Assembly: GCA_947311845.1 (NCBI GenBank)
Contig: CAMZMU010000063.1
Span: 126,640,914 to 126,704,913, forward strand
Reading direction: 5' to 3'
Length of the DNA stretch: 64,000 nt
Source: Poa pratensis
Lineage: Eukaryota; Streptophyta; Magnoliopsida; Poales; Poaceae
The translations under genes and the position numbers were made by a program. The notes under the pieces are model-generated. The model did no database searches. It was not told the origin of the DNA and worked only from the letters and a program-made list of their open reading frames with translations. Below are positions 1-11,839 of this stretch, piece by piece. Every line of letters starts with the position of its first letter. The stretch's first letter is position 1.

Positions 1-3000
1 TCAGTCTGTTGTTGCACATAACTCGAATTGGCATCACAGGACATCCATATATACCGATTAAATGTACTTACGTGATTGAAGTGATCAGCTTCATCAGGTG
101 CTTGCAGCGGAAATCACCAAACAACGTGGAGCCCAAGTCATTCGCCTTAACCCTACAGGCAGCTGACTGGGAAGCGCCCTAGTTCGCAAAGACGCCAGTG
201 AACCCTTCTTCTTGGACTGCTCTTCTGCTAAAATCTGGCTAAGACAATAGCCAGGGACGAAACCAATATGAGTACATTTGATTGTACTCGCAAACTACCC
301 CAACCTGAGCATGCACTAGTTTTGATAATCTTTAAAACCTTTAGTTTTTAGAAAAAACATCTCTATATCTTTATTTAAAAAAAAAAGAAGAGTAGATCTT
401 TAATCTTGTTGAAGACAAAACATTTTGGAAAGTAGTTTTTCCCGCTATCTTTGTTAAAAAGGTAAGAAGTCTTTTTAAACCTTTTTCTCGAAAATATACC
501 CTTTATAAGAAAAAAAAGTAAGAAATCTCTTTTAAAACTTTTTCCTCGAAAATCACCGTCTTGTCCACAGCCCCGTCCTGGTCACTTATTTTCCAGCAAC
601 CTTATACCAACTCATTGGTATAGTGGCATAAAACAATCTCCACGTCATTTTATTTCAACACTCAAAACCTTGTAAAACTTGCACATGGTCTTAGGACAGC
701 CTCCCAACTGTCCATATCCGAGGACTCGGCTATTCGAATAGTTTTACACTCTGCAGAGGTAGTACGCTTTTCCCACACCCATCCGGTCACTCATCGTGTC
801 AGCCACGTCCCGCCATACCAGAGGTATGCGAAGTTGAGTTCCCGGCCATAGTCTGTCCTTTGCTCATGCTAGTATAGGACCCTGCCTCTACGACACTTTC
901 CATCGACACTTAAATCCTCAGAAACTAAGTGTGAGGACTCGTAGTTCTGCCCGGCGGACCCAAGGGAGCCCTTCAATCCTCTTCCTCCGACACGTTCATA
1001 CCGGCTTCCGGTAGACTTCAATGAAGAGGACCCAGGTCAGGGGGTAGGTCCTCAGACCATCCCCTCATGGAACGAGGTTCTCCTCGTTATTGAGGCATCC
1101 AGTACTAACACGAGCAAATTATATGGCTACGCCCTTGCCCATATGTGGGTAAGTGTGGTCGCACAGGGTATTGGTTGGTCGTCATAGTACTAGAACACAA
1201 TGTGCATTTTTCTCAAACACAACACCACCATTTTCCAACTGAATACCGACCTTTCGGCATTTCATCTTCACCCAAGTACTTTCAAAGGAGTTTTGAGAAA
1301 CATTGTTTTTCCCATCCTATAGTTTTAAATAACTACCTTATACTCCTACATAAGGTGGCAAAATAGTTTTTCATAAACTTTTGAAAAGGTTTTCACAATC
1401 ATTTCCAATTTTCCTAGCAAAATACTTTTAACCAAAACTAGGGTGGTTCGTAATCCCACCAAAAGATTTTCACAGAAGGTTTTGGAGTAAAACAAATTCA
1501 TTTCGAAATCATTGTATACCACTGACACCTCTACATCGGGTGTCTTAATAATATACTTGTATTTTGGAAAAGGGTTTTCAAAATCATAGCTTTTGTGGCA
1601 AACACCACATAAATCATTATGCTAATTATAAGTAAAACAGGTAAATCAAAATAGATGTATATAGATGCAAGCTCAGTGAAGTAGCTTGCCTGGTTTCAGC
1701 ATAATGTCCTTGGTCTTCTTCTCATTGATTAAAGAAATAAAAATCCCATCCTTCCTCGATCAATTCTCTCCAAATACCATTCCGGTAGCGTTATTATCTA
1801 GCGTCGCAACAGGGAAATAAACAACAATCAATACATCACACAAAACCACAAGTGGTGCACAAACAAATAACAACCACAAGCATCAAACTAATTATTCAAG
1901 CAACAAACTAGGATCTACACTTACAAGGGTCTTTTACAAATCAGTGGTCTAACACTTCTACACAAACGAGGGCCAGATAATAGGTAGCAGGGGATGACAT
2001 GCTACAATATCAGTAGCTATGAAAGGCTACTGATGTTCAAACACCATTTCTAAAACCATGCACACAAATGATTTTATTTGCAAACAAATCCTAAAAGTTA
2101 GGAAATTCGAGGAACTATCCATACTAGGGACATTATTCCCTAATAAACACTAGCAACACTACACTCTTCCTAACATGCTATCAAACCAGTAGCAATATGG
2201 CATGCTACTGGTGGTCTAGCAACACTAACTAAAACAAACACCACACTAAGGATTTTCTACTAAAACAAGTCCTATTAACTAGGAGAATCTAGGAAAATAC
2301 TACCCTAGTAATATTAACACTAGATGACTAAATGCAATACTAAACTTTTTCCAAAGTGCTACAATACAGAGCTAACACATTCCTAGTAATTAGTATCACA
2401 CCTATACATGCTAGAAAACATAAAAGAGATACTAACACACCCTATATAGTTAAATAAAACTATAAACATTAATTAACAGAAAAGCATAACACCTAGTTAA
2501 ATACACCCAAAAATAATCTATAGCTCTAAAAATCACACCAAGCTAGGATTAGGTACTCCTAATCATACAGAAGCTCACACAAGTGGATTCACACCAAAAA
2601 TCATCACCAAACAATTTACAAAAATCCTAAAATGGCTCTCTGGTCAATAACCAAAGTGGATGCCATTTTTGATAGGAAGCTCTTTTGCATAAGAGGCAAA
2701 TTGCTACGGCTAGGTATCACGTAAAGCTTTCCAAATCAGTTGAGTTTGCACCAATAGCTATCCTAGGAAAATAGTTATTGAGTTTTTGGTGAAAACCTGT
2801 GTTTTTGCCTTCCAATTTATTTATCTAGAAGTATTTGTCCAAAAGTGGATCTACCACTTGGATCTGGTTAAAAACATGCTAGGGTACCTCCATGGTTTTT
2901 GGTTTGGTCAACAATGCGTTTAAACTATTTTAAAACGATTTAAACTAGAGGACCAGAAACAGATCTACAAGAAATAGAATGAACCACCTAAAAAAAAAAG

Positions 3001-5326
3001 GGTCATCGGGCTGGATCTGCTGGATCTGGGCCGTGCAGTGCAGGGAGTGGCCCAGCTCGCGGCCCACCTACGTCGGCGAAACGTTACGGGCCTGTCTCCT
3101 TCTTCCTCGACACAGAGAGCAGAGCAAGCGAGGCAGCAGGAGCACGGCGAGGTCGGGGCGACGGCTCCGGCGATCCCTGGGAAAAAAAGGAAGAGGCGCA
3201 TGAGAGGGAGCAGAGCAAGGGGAGAACATGGACACAGAAATGGCAGAGAAAGGATGTCCGTGGCGCTCGCGAGCTTGCTCGCAAGCCGGCGGCCAGAGAG
3301 GAAGGGGATGAAGACGGCGACGGCGATCCCGGGCGGACTGCAGCGATTCCCTGCACGAAGTTGCAGAGGACGACGAGGCGAAGCTTCCTGTGCCCTTGGA
3401 TTCGCTCGGGGAGCTCTCATTCGCCGGCGATGCGCGACGGCAGCTTCAGCTGAGGTTCGGTTCGTGGTGAGGAGAAAAGGGAAGTGGGGAGAGAGCGAGA
3501 GAGTGGGAGAGGGGAAAGTGAGGATGGGGGAGCAGAGTGGTGGCGTGGGGTGGTGCTCTTATCTCCTCCCAGGGGCAAGGAGGGAGGGCCACGGTGGCGT
3601 GCTCGCGGCGACCACGGCGTGAGGAGCACGGTGGCAGAGGAGGCAGTGGAGTGGCGTGCTTCTTATCCTCCCAGGGCGAGGCGTGAGGCAGGGGTTCCTG
3701 CGGCGTTGACATGGCGCGGGGACACGGCGACGACGGCGTGAGGAGCACGGCGACATCGGCGAGGGAGCACGGCAACATCGGCGAGGGAGCATGGCGTCGG
3801 TGGCGTGCAGCGTTGCTGCAACAGAGGTCAACGAAGGTTTTGCAAAACGCCCCCTGAACTTCTTTCTCCTCTCACCGATAGGTCCTCGTCTAATTCTTTT
3901 AATTCCTTTTTAAAACCAGTAGGGTCTCCGGGATTTAATTGGGGTGTCTAAACATTTTACAAAAATTTGAGAAAATTCAGGTAGCCTCCCAAATACCTGA
4001 GGAAGCTCCACAGAAATTGGTTTTGCAAAATAAAATGTTTTGCTCCATTTTTGGTTCATAGGTTTTAAATAAATCATTTTTGGAAATTAATAATTTGATA
4101 CTCCTTTAATATTTAAAACCAGTGATAAAATATGGTTTTGAACTTTTGGAACTTCTTTGACAAATAAGGTAGCTTCAAAATAATTTATCTTTTCATAGAG
4201 GGAAAATTGGTTTGGAGGAAAATAGAGAATTTGGGAGGGAACTTAGTTATGAAGATCATTTTTAACTCATGACCTTCATTTCCTTTTTGATAAAAGAATG
4301 GAGGGTTTTGTTTTGAATCAACAAGTAGGTTTTCTGGAGGAGAGAGTGATATGAAATGGAGAGGATTATCATTCCATCTCCTTCTCTAGAATTTTGATAA
4401 AGAAAGTATAATTGTTTTCATAGAATAGAGGATTAGGTAGAGGGGGAGTTTTATCGAGATCATCTCCCTAGATTTTAGTAGTTTAACTTGGGTGCATAAT
4501 TTTAGAGGGTTTGCTCCTCTTCAAGTCGCACTCCAAATTGGGTTGCCAAGGGTGTCCTAATTTAGTAATAACAACACTGAGGAATTATCCTCACAAGAAA
4601 ATCACACACAACAGCAATAACACAGCAATAGCATCAGCACAACAATATCAACAACACAACAATATCCTCATCTCACACAAGACCACACACTTCAAACCAC
4701 AAGAATAAATCACACACCTTTTTCCATAATCAACAATGCTATTGTGTAAAATTGGTCACACTCAATTATGACAAGATGTTGTTTAAGGGATATATCAACT
4801 CATAACTTAATAGTTTTCAAAATGGTTTAATAAAGGGAAATATGTGAGGTAATATATTCCCCACTAGTATTCCTTTTAAAATGGAGTTGAAACATAGGAG
4901 TTTTAAAAATAGGAATTGTAAAATTATCAAGGTTGAAGAATAGGTAGGGGATATCATATGAATCTCCATATTCTTGGAAACCCATAATTTTGGAAATACT
5001 TTTACTGTCTCAATTTAAAGGATATTTTATTTGTTGCTAAAACCAAATCATTATTGAAATAGACTTTTGGCCAACATAGGAATGGAAAAGATATATGGAA
5101 TATATTCTTGTCATAACATGGTCACCAGAGTTGTGAATATATTTTTACTTAGGTTGATTTCTTGAGTTGACATTTACTAGTCAAACAACTTAAACATTCA
5201 AGTCACACAAGGTTAAACAGAACATTATAAGGGAAAACACAATCATTAGTGAAGTAATTCAAAAAGTTTTTGTTGGTTCTGAATTTTGGGTCTTATTAAT
5301 CCTTATTATAAATTTGGGATGTTACA
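1..5326 (-). mobile_element. Partial long LTR of a Ty3/gypsy retrotransposon
   Basis: The right edge at 5326 reads GGGATGTTACA, so the minus strand begins TGTAACATCCC, a common LTR start in grass gypsy elements. It abuts a LINE reverse transcriptase reading frame, and GACCC at 5327-5331 is the probable target-site copy. No primer-binding site and no gag or pol are visible, so the window seems to begin inside the LTR, which would then exceed 5.3 kb unless it holds another insertion. The block at 560-1140 (minus strand) resembles Triticeae gypsy LTR sequence that I recognise only in general terms. The rest is AT-rich without credible genes, apart from the GC-rich island listed separately. The family name is not assigned. 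Confidence 0.6.
2965..3840 (-). other. GC-rich, ORF-like island inside the long LTR
   Basis: This is a sharply GC-rich stretch between AT-rich flanks, with overlapping open frames on both strands and no recognisable domain. The frames are rich in Arg, Pro, Ser and Ala, as expected from composition alone. Short near-repeats of the type GGCGAGGGAGCA occur at 3735-3800. Grass gypsy LTRs often carry such GC-rich transcribed leaders. I infer it is the transcribed part of the LTR rather than a host gene. Confidence 0.4.
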
Positions 5327-6820
5327 GACCCAACAGTGCACCAAGTAAATTTGCAAGAGTATGGGCATTGGATGTATCCATATTGATTGGGATCATGAGG
5401 GATTTGGCATAATTGATATTAAGCCCAGTGGATGTAGCATATGTGTTCAGAATGTCCTTCATAATTGAAATTTGTCGAGGGCAAGCAGTCATGATTATCA
5501 TCGTGTCATCTGCATATTGTACCACTGGATAGTCCATCCCAAAGTCAGGTGAGAAGGGTGGCTTCAGAATATTATCACGAAAAGCTTTGTTAATGGCAGC
5601 TTGGAGCAGATCCGCAACCAGTACAAAAATCAGGGGTGATAGTGGATCTCCTTGTCGCACACCTCGTTTGCAGAGGAATTGTCTCCCTAGAATGCCATTA
5701 TGGAGACATGCAAATTTTCCAGAAGCAAAGATGATGGATATCCATTTCAGCCACTTATCATCGAATCCCATTTGTTTCATAATTTTTATCATTTCTCCAT
5801 GATCAATGGTATCAAAAGCCTGGGCAAAATCCAATTTAAGTAGCACAATTTCTTTTTTGGATGCTTCACATTGGTACAGAAATTCAAATGCCCAATCCAA
5901 GCAATCCTGGATAGTTCTTCCTTTAAGAAATCCATATTGATTTTTATGAACAATTTTTAACACCACCTTTTGCAGCCTATTTGCCAGGAGTTTTGTTATA
6001 ATTTTCAGGCAGCAATTCAGAAGAGTTATGGGTCTATAATCATTGGCACCTTGGGGTGCTGGCACTTTTGGGATAAGAGTGATGTACCCCATATTGATAC
6101 TTTCCAAATCCAAATTACCATCATGGAAATCCATGCACAACTGATAGATATCTTTCTTGATAATATTCCATGAGCATTTTAAAAAGTGCCCATTAAATCC
6201 ATCAGGTCCAGGTGCTTTGTCGGCTGGCATCTGCTTTATCACATTGTCAATCTCATCAGTGGTGAAGGGGGCAGATAGTATATCCAGCCCATCAATTGGC
6301 TGAATTAATGAAGGCAGATCAAATTGCATTTCAGGTTCAGAAGATGTCCCAAGCCTGTCCTTGAAAGCTGAGAACAATATGTTCTCTTTTCCAGCATGAT
6401 CATGGATTTCAGTACCATCATTTAGTGTCAGGCTAGCAATATAGTTTCTTCTGTGTCGTTCTGTAGCCACTGATTGGAAGAATTTGGTATTTTCATCTCC
6501 AAATTTGGTCCACCTGACAGTACATCTTTTTTTTTTCCAATATTGTTGTTGATAGTCCAGAAGTGTGAGCAGATGATTCTTAATGATCTTTCGGAAATTA
6601 GCTTCTGGAATAGTGAGCAATCTCTGGTCTTCCAATTTATCTAGCTCAAGAAGGGCCTTGTTACAATTGTCTATGCAAATGGTCAATCTAGAGATACTTT
6701 TGCTCCATTTTTTGATATCATAACTCAGTCGTTTCATCTTGATATTAATATTGGCCGCACTATTCTTTTTATGGGTTGGTTTGGTCCAGCTAGCAGATAC
6801 AATATCAAGGAATCCGGGTA
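5327..6820 (-). pseudogene. LINE ORF2, reverse transcriptase part (truncated)
   Basis: An open frame of about 500 codons encodes a non-LTR reverse transcriptase. Visible motifs are APGPDGFNGHF, the NDYRPITLLN block, LLKLDFAQAFD, GVRQGDPLSP and the catalytic YADD at 5505-5516. The frame joins the endonuclease part through a frameshift near 6810-6820, because the endonuclease frame overlaps it and then stops. The C-terminal side (thumb, zinc-binding region) is removed by the gypsy LTR that ends at 5326. In the intact family this enzyme copies the LINE RNA at nicked DNA. This copy cannot do so. Confidence 0.88.
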
Positions 6821-7590
6821 TGCTGTCCAAAAGTTTTCAAATCTGAATAATTTACTGTCTGGAATAGCTGTCTGAATAGAAACCACACATGGTGTGTGAT
6901 CCGAGGTGGGCTTTCCTTGTGGGCTTACCAAAGTGGCCGGGTATGATAATGTCCAATGCAAGGATGTAAAAAACCAGTCCAATTGTTCCAGAAGTGGATC
7001 TTGCTGCATATTGCTCCACGTATACGCCCTCCCTTGGATTTGCAATTCAGTTAGATGTTGTGCTCGAATAATATCATTAAATGTTAACGTATCATTTACA
7101 CTTCCTCCAAGCTTGTTTCTATTTTCTGGTGATCTTATAAAGTTGAAATCCCCAAGTAACAACCAATCCTCATCATCAGGAATCACTAACTCATAAAGCC
7201 ATTCAACAAATTGTTCACGCTGCTCACCCACGCAAGGGCCATAAATATTTACCAAAGACCAAGATTGTGTCGACTGAGTGGAGGTGAAATGCATAGAGAG
7301 GGCAAAAGGCTGATAATGCATGACCAAACCAGTAAACAAAGAACTATTCCAGATAATAAGCAAGTCACCCGAGGCACCATTAGATGGCACATAAACAAAA
7401 TCATCAAAGCGACGAGGACACCATTTTCTAATAAAAGCCAACTCGGTAACATCCATCTTAGTTTCTTGAAGACAAATAACAGCACATCCACTCTATTCGA
7501 TAGCATTATAAAGAGCAAGTTGCTTAGATCTCGCATTAAGTCCCCTAATATTCCAACACAAAAACAACCACTTCCTAAGGAAATTCATAA
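6821..7590 (-). pseudogene. LINE ORF2, AP-like endonuclease part
   Basis: This is the N-terminal endonuclease domain of ORF2. It starts in the CWNIRGLNARSKQ block near 7555 and continues with CLQETKMD, VNIYGPC, LLLGDFNFIRSPENRN and the catalytic SDHTPCV block near 6895. These are the expected Asn, Glu, Asp and His positions of the APE-type fold that nicks target DNA. An in-frame TAG at 7493-7495 lies between the first two blocks, and the frame is lost again near 6815. ORF2 begins almost where ORF1 ends (7602), the usual tight arrangement of plant L1 elements. Confidence 0.83.
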
Positions 7591-7601
7591 AGACACTGAA
7601 A

Positions 7602-7972
7602 TTATTCTGCCTTGTCTTCTGGCTCTGGGAGAGCTGCTAGCAGCTTCTTGGGCGAGATATCAGCAGGAGGCACACCACACAGCACAGTACCAATCTGCTG
7701 TAACACTTCAACAGGTGTAGGAGGAGGGCCAGACTTCTTCACAGGAGCATTTGCATCTGCAGCTGCATAAGTAACCAACGAGGACAAAGATAAATCAGGC
7801 ACCTTTCTAGGCTTCACCTTTGATTTCGCCTTCTTGGTATTAGTGGCAGCCTTGGGCTTGAACCCATTGTATCTTGTAGCACATGTGCTTCTTCTCACTT
7901 CATTTGTGCAAGATGGGTATCACACTTCCTTTTCTTGTTTCCTGGTGGAATAGCAGACATGAAGGAGGTGTT
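7602..7972 (-). pseudogene. LINE ORF1, C-terminal piece
   Basis: The last part of ORF1 includes the basic stretch RRSTCATRYNGFKPK, a Lys-rich segment and an acidic tail ending at 7602. The first 75 bases (7972-7898) are in another frame and reach a stop, and a one-base shift near 7895-7900 joins the two. The right end abuts target-site copy GTGTT (7968-7972) of LTR element A. The piece continues upstream at 24973 beyond that element. Confidence 0.72.
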
Positions 7973-8759
7973 TGTTAGCACCCGTTTTTGGCAGATTGCC
8001 AGTTTGCAGGTTGAAGGAAGACTTGGCAGCTTGAAGAAGGCAGCAAAGAAGGCTAAAATGATGATCTGGAAAGTTTCCAGGAAAAGATGGCCAGAAGAAG
8101 GCAGCCAATAATCCATCAACTGGAACAAGGTGGAAGCTGGATTCGGGAGTGCAAAGTTGCCAAAAAGAACCTAACAAGCTAAGTCAAAGGAAGGCAATAA
8201 AGGTGGCAGAAAAGAAGGCGGCAGAAGTCAACTTTGTCAAGACAAGGCGGAAAAGTCAACTTTGTCAAGACAAGGCGGAAACGAAGCCAACTTTGTCAAA
8301 ACAAGCCGGCTCAGGAGAAACCAACTTTGTCAATACGAGCCGGCAAGTTGGAAGACAACTTTCCAAGATCAAGGCTGGAAAATGAAAGACAACTTTCTAA
8401 AAAGCCGGACGGATGCTGAAGTCCGGGTTTAAAACGAAGCCGATCAAGATGAATACAACCTACTTTTATCTCCTCAAACCCTTGTTTATGCTTCCGTTGT
8501 TCGGCGACTTCGCCTAGATTTCGCCGGGTATCGAAAACCGAGCTAAGAGCGGCCAAGTCTGGCTTAGTTCAGCCAATTGTCACCTGCTTCCTCAGACGGG
8601 GCTTCCCGAGGGGCTGGGGCATCTGGTCTAAAAAGGGCCTGCTTGCTATCTTGCGTACCGCGCTGGAAGCAGGCCTCCCGCGGGGCGAGTTGCGGAGTAT
8701 CTCCCCCGGCACCACGGGTACACGAGGACGTGTTCGTGTGACGCGTTTCGAGCGTAACA
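7973..8759 (+). repeat. Element A, 5' LTR (promoter region deleted)
   Basis: The LTR is 787 bp, against 1078 bp for its partner. Compared with the 3' LTR it lacks about 291 bp between GCCGATCAAGAT near 8447 and ATACAACCTACTTTT near 8453. The missing part in the partner (about 24373-24663) holds the only TATA-like stretch. Apart from this gap I count roughly 23 single-base differences over the shared part, about 3%. Confidence 0.9.
8227..8410 (+). repeat. CAACTTTGTC tandem array in 5' LTR of element A
   Basis: There are four clear units of about 28-34 bp, each built on CAACTTTGTCAA-ACAAG-CGG, followed by two shorter degenerate units (CAACTTTCCAAGATC, CAACTTTCTAAAA). The same array is in the 3' LTR at about 24147-24330. 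Unit lengths vary, and there are no fixed repeats with unique spacers. Confidence 0.85.
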
Positions 8760-8766
8760 CACTTTT

Positions 8767-8785
8767 TGGCGACTCCGCTGGGGAC
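8767..8785 (+). promoter_or_regulatory. Element A primer-binding site
   Basis: TGGCGACTCCGCTGGGGAC lies 7 bases after the 5' LTR. It begins TGG, complementary to a tRNA CCA end, and is of the class reported for Ogre/Tat-type elements using a tRNA-Arg primer. The tRNA identity is from memory and is not verified here. Confidence 0.7.
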
Positions 8786-8810
8786 GATTCGATCTAAAAA
8801 TTGGACAGCA

Positions 8811-11281
8811 ATGACCAATTCCCAGACCGACGCTGCCAGCATCTACACCGACAACATCATCAAGCCAACTCTCGAGAAGTTGTCGGAAGAACAACGCCAA
8901 GGTCTGGAGGCGTGGAAGAAGAAGAGAGATGAGGAGTTCGAGGCGCTGCGAGCCAAGCGGGATCAAGAAGATCAAGACCTGTACTTATCCAGCTTCAAGG
9001 TAGATCGGCAAGGTGTAATCTCACCGATCAAGGAGCCGGAATTTGTACCGCTGGACTTCAACATCGACAAACCCGCTGTAAGCAATAGCCTTTTTTCCTC
9101 TGAACAGATAGCCGAAATTCAATTTCATGTTTCGCAAGGTACTGCCAATGTCTATGATCTTATGCTAGAACATGAAAAGGCTAAGAAAAACACGCCCCAT
9201 GATCAGCCATCGGATAGACAGCCGATCGGTCAAAACAGGGAAAACCAACTTGTGCCTACGCTGCCATGTCCGACTCCTATCCAGAGTGTGCCTAATCCGG
9301 CAAGCCAGCCGGGTCAAACAAGGCGGATTTTGGGTCATAAGTCAATGCCGAATCAAAATTCGGCTACTTGGGTGCAAGCTGGCCCTGTCGCCAATTCTTC
9401 TCTTGTGCCGGCTCAATCGGCCATTATGGACGATTCCTTAGCCGAATTAAGTAGAAGATTAGACCAGATAGCTTTTGACAAACTCGGGGTGATGCCAAAA
9501 CATAGAACTTACACTAATCCTTACGCCGATTATTTTGATCTGCAACCATATCCACCTGGTTATAGAGTCCCTGAATTTGCCAAATTTAATGGGGTGGATA
9601 GTAAAACAACATGGGAACACATTAGTCAGTATTTGGCTCAATTAGGCGAAGCTAATCATGATCATATTAAAGTTCGCTTGTTCTCATTATCCTTAACCGG
9701 CATTGCTTTTTCTTGGTTTTCGGCTTTAGCTCCTAACTCTATACATACTTGGTTTCATTTGGAGCAAAAGTTTCATGAACACTTCTTTGGCGGCGAAATA
9801 GAGCTAAAGTTGTCCCACCTTACATCGGTTAGGCAAAAGCAGGATGAATCGGTATCCGATTACATCAAAAGGTTTAGAAACACTAGAAACCGATGTTATA
9901 GCTTGGTGATAACTGAAAGAGACATGGCTGACTTGGTTTTCAATGGGCTAAGGTCCTACCTGAAAGAGAGGTTAGAAGGACATGAATTTTTGTCTGTTGG
10001 CCAAGTCCAAGAGAGAGCTCTGGCCCAAGAAAGCCGGGTCAATGAGTCAAAAGACTCGCATCGGATGAGCAGGAGCCGGCTTAATATTGTCGAAAATGAT
10101 GCCGACTCCGGTGATGAGGCCGATGTCTATTCCGCTGAGTTTGTTTGGCCCAGCAAGACCAAACCTTACCTGTGTGATGATCTGAAGCCGATTCGTAAGA
10201 ATCGGGATGATGAAATAAGATGTAGCTTTGACGTAGGCAAATGTGACAAAATATTTGATGCCTTGTTAAAGGATAAAGTGATTAGGATCAATCATGTCAT
10301 ATCATCGCCTGATAAATTAAGGCGGTGGGCTTATTGCAAGTATCACAATTCTTTCTCTCATGCTACTAATGATTGCAATGTCTTTCGTAAACAGATCCAA
10401 TCGGCCCTCAACAACGGACGATTGAGCTTTACCGGCATGGCAATTGACACACAGCCGTTTCCAATAAACGCGCTAGACTTGGAGGAAAGAAGGTTCTTCT
10501 TCGGCCAGAGGCGGCCGAAGCCGCTAATAAATCTAACATTGTTGTTGGTGAGCCCAGGGAAGAAGCCTTCAACAAGGCGGCAGGGAGACAAGTTACAGTG
10601 AGCCGGCAACCCGATGGAGGCGAAGTCATCAAGATTACTATCAATAACCCCGCACTCAGGGGCAAGGACCACGTTCAGACAAGTTGCCGCCTAGATTTAT
10701 CAACCCCAAAAGCCCAGAAGTTGGCAGATGGAAGACAAACAAGGTTGAATATAGACCAAGGAAGGCACAACCAACTTTTGACATGCTGCTGAACAAGTAC
10801 GTGTGCCAGGCCGGGTCAAGGTCGCGCCAGTGGCAGTATGGGAAACGGCCAAGGTCGCCATCTGTCGAGGAAAGTAGTCGGCATAAGCCGGCTGACGAAT
10901 TCAAGCGCAGGGCAACCCGGCAATCCGTGCAAAGTCGGCTTGTGTATCCTGGGGACTCGTCATATTGGCTATCGCGCCAAAGCCAACAACCAATGATCAT
11001 GAAGCCAGCTCCAGTCAAGCCACGGCAGCCCAATCCCGGGATCCAAAATACACTCAGCCAAAGTGGTGCCCGCCAGGTATAACAAAAACACAAAAGCGGA
11101 AACTGCAAAGGGCAAGAAACCGGGAGAAGGCAGAAGAAGGAGCTGCACGATTCAGGGACATCAAATTCAATGCTGAGCGACCAATGTTGCCAGCTCAAAA
11201 GTGGATTCTTAGGCCAGTTCTTATCACGGCTTCCGCGCCAGCTATCCCAAGTCTTGCCGAAATAAAGGCGGCAGCTACGCT
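8811..11281 (+). pseudogene. Element A gag (broken)
   Basis: The first ATG after the primer site is at 8811, and the frame is open to a stop at 10601 (about 596 codons). An N-terminal charged helix is followed by a linker rich in Pro, Gln and Asn. The retrotransposon gag domain covers about 9590-9990, with TWEHISQYLAQLGEAN, WFSALAPNSIHTW and SVSDYIKRFRNTRNRC. A CKYHNSFSHATNDC block near 10340-10380 is the likely zinc-binding motif. Homologous sequence continues in other frames to 11281, where element B is inserted, and resumes at 19387 in frame. Gag would package the element RNA. Shifts near 10595 and 10680 break it. Confidence 0.8.
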
Positions 11282-11783
11282 TGTCGGGGGAATAATTAAC
11301 ACGTGACTTATTCAAGGCCAAAACGGCGGCTTCATGATCATGCTATTATTGGGCCACGTAAAAGATGGGCCGATCAAGGATCGCAGCCTGCCAAAGGAAG
11401 GCTCCAGAAGGTCGGTGGTAAAACTTGCCTTGGAAGACAAGCTTGCAATCGGCTTCGTGTAGAACTCTTGTAACCTAGCGAGCCTCTGTGTATATAAAGA
11501 GGACTCGCAGGACTTAGACGGGGTCAAGCTATCAAGCCCTAGAACCCTAGCTCTTACAGCGAGTTCCCAGATCGGATCGCCTCCATTGTAACACCACATA
11601 TATCACATCAATACCAATCTAGGGTAGGCAGGAAGTAGGTCTTTACCTCACATTAAGGGGCCGAACCTGGGTAAATCTGTGTTCGTCCTTATTCCTGCGA
11701 TCCCAAGCTCGGAGACGATTGACTCGCGCAAATCCCACACCTACGAAGTCATCCATGACATCTGACGTGACAAACCCACGACA
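11282..11783 (+). repeat. Element B, 5' LTR
   Basis: The TATA box TATATAAA at 11491-11498 lies in the middle of the LTR. The LTR ends with ACCCACGACA and the primer site follows 2 bases later. Confidence 0.92.
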
Positions 11784-11785
11784 GT

Positions 11786-11803
11786 TGGCGCCCACCGTGG
11801 GGC
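11786..11803 (+). promoter_or_regulatory. Element B primer-binding site (tRNA-Lys type)
   Basis: TGGCGCCCACCGTGGGGC is the exact complement of the 3' end of plant tRNA-Lys(CUU) as I know it. It lies 2 bases after the LTR. Confidence 0.85.
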
Positions 11804-11839
11804 CTGCGGTCAAGAACGTCACGTTCCGCGCAGGATCGA

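Noticed and set aside
3038..3622. Long overlapping ORFs on both strands
   Set aside because: Arg/Ala/Pro-rich translations from GC-rich DNA in several frames at once, no domain, and location inside an LTR.
8227..8410. CRISPR-like array
   Set aside because: Unit length varies, spacers are not unique, the same array occurs in both LTRs, and the genome is a plant's.
11786..11803. tRNA-Lys gene fragment
   Set aside because: Only the 18 bases complementary to the tRNA 3' end are present, directly after an LTR; it is a primer-binding site. The same holds for 44364-44381.
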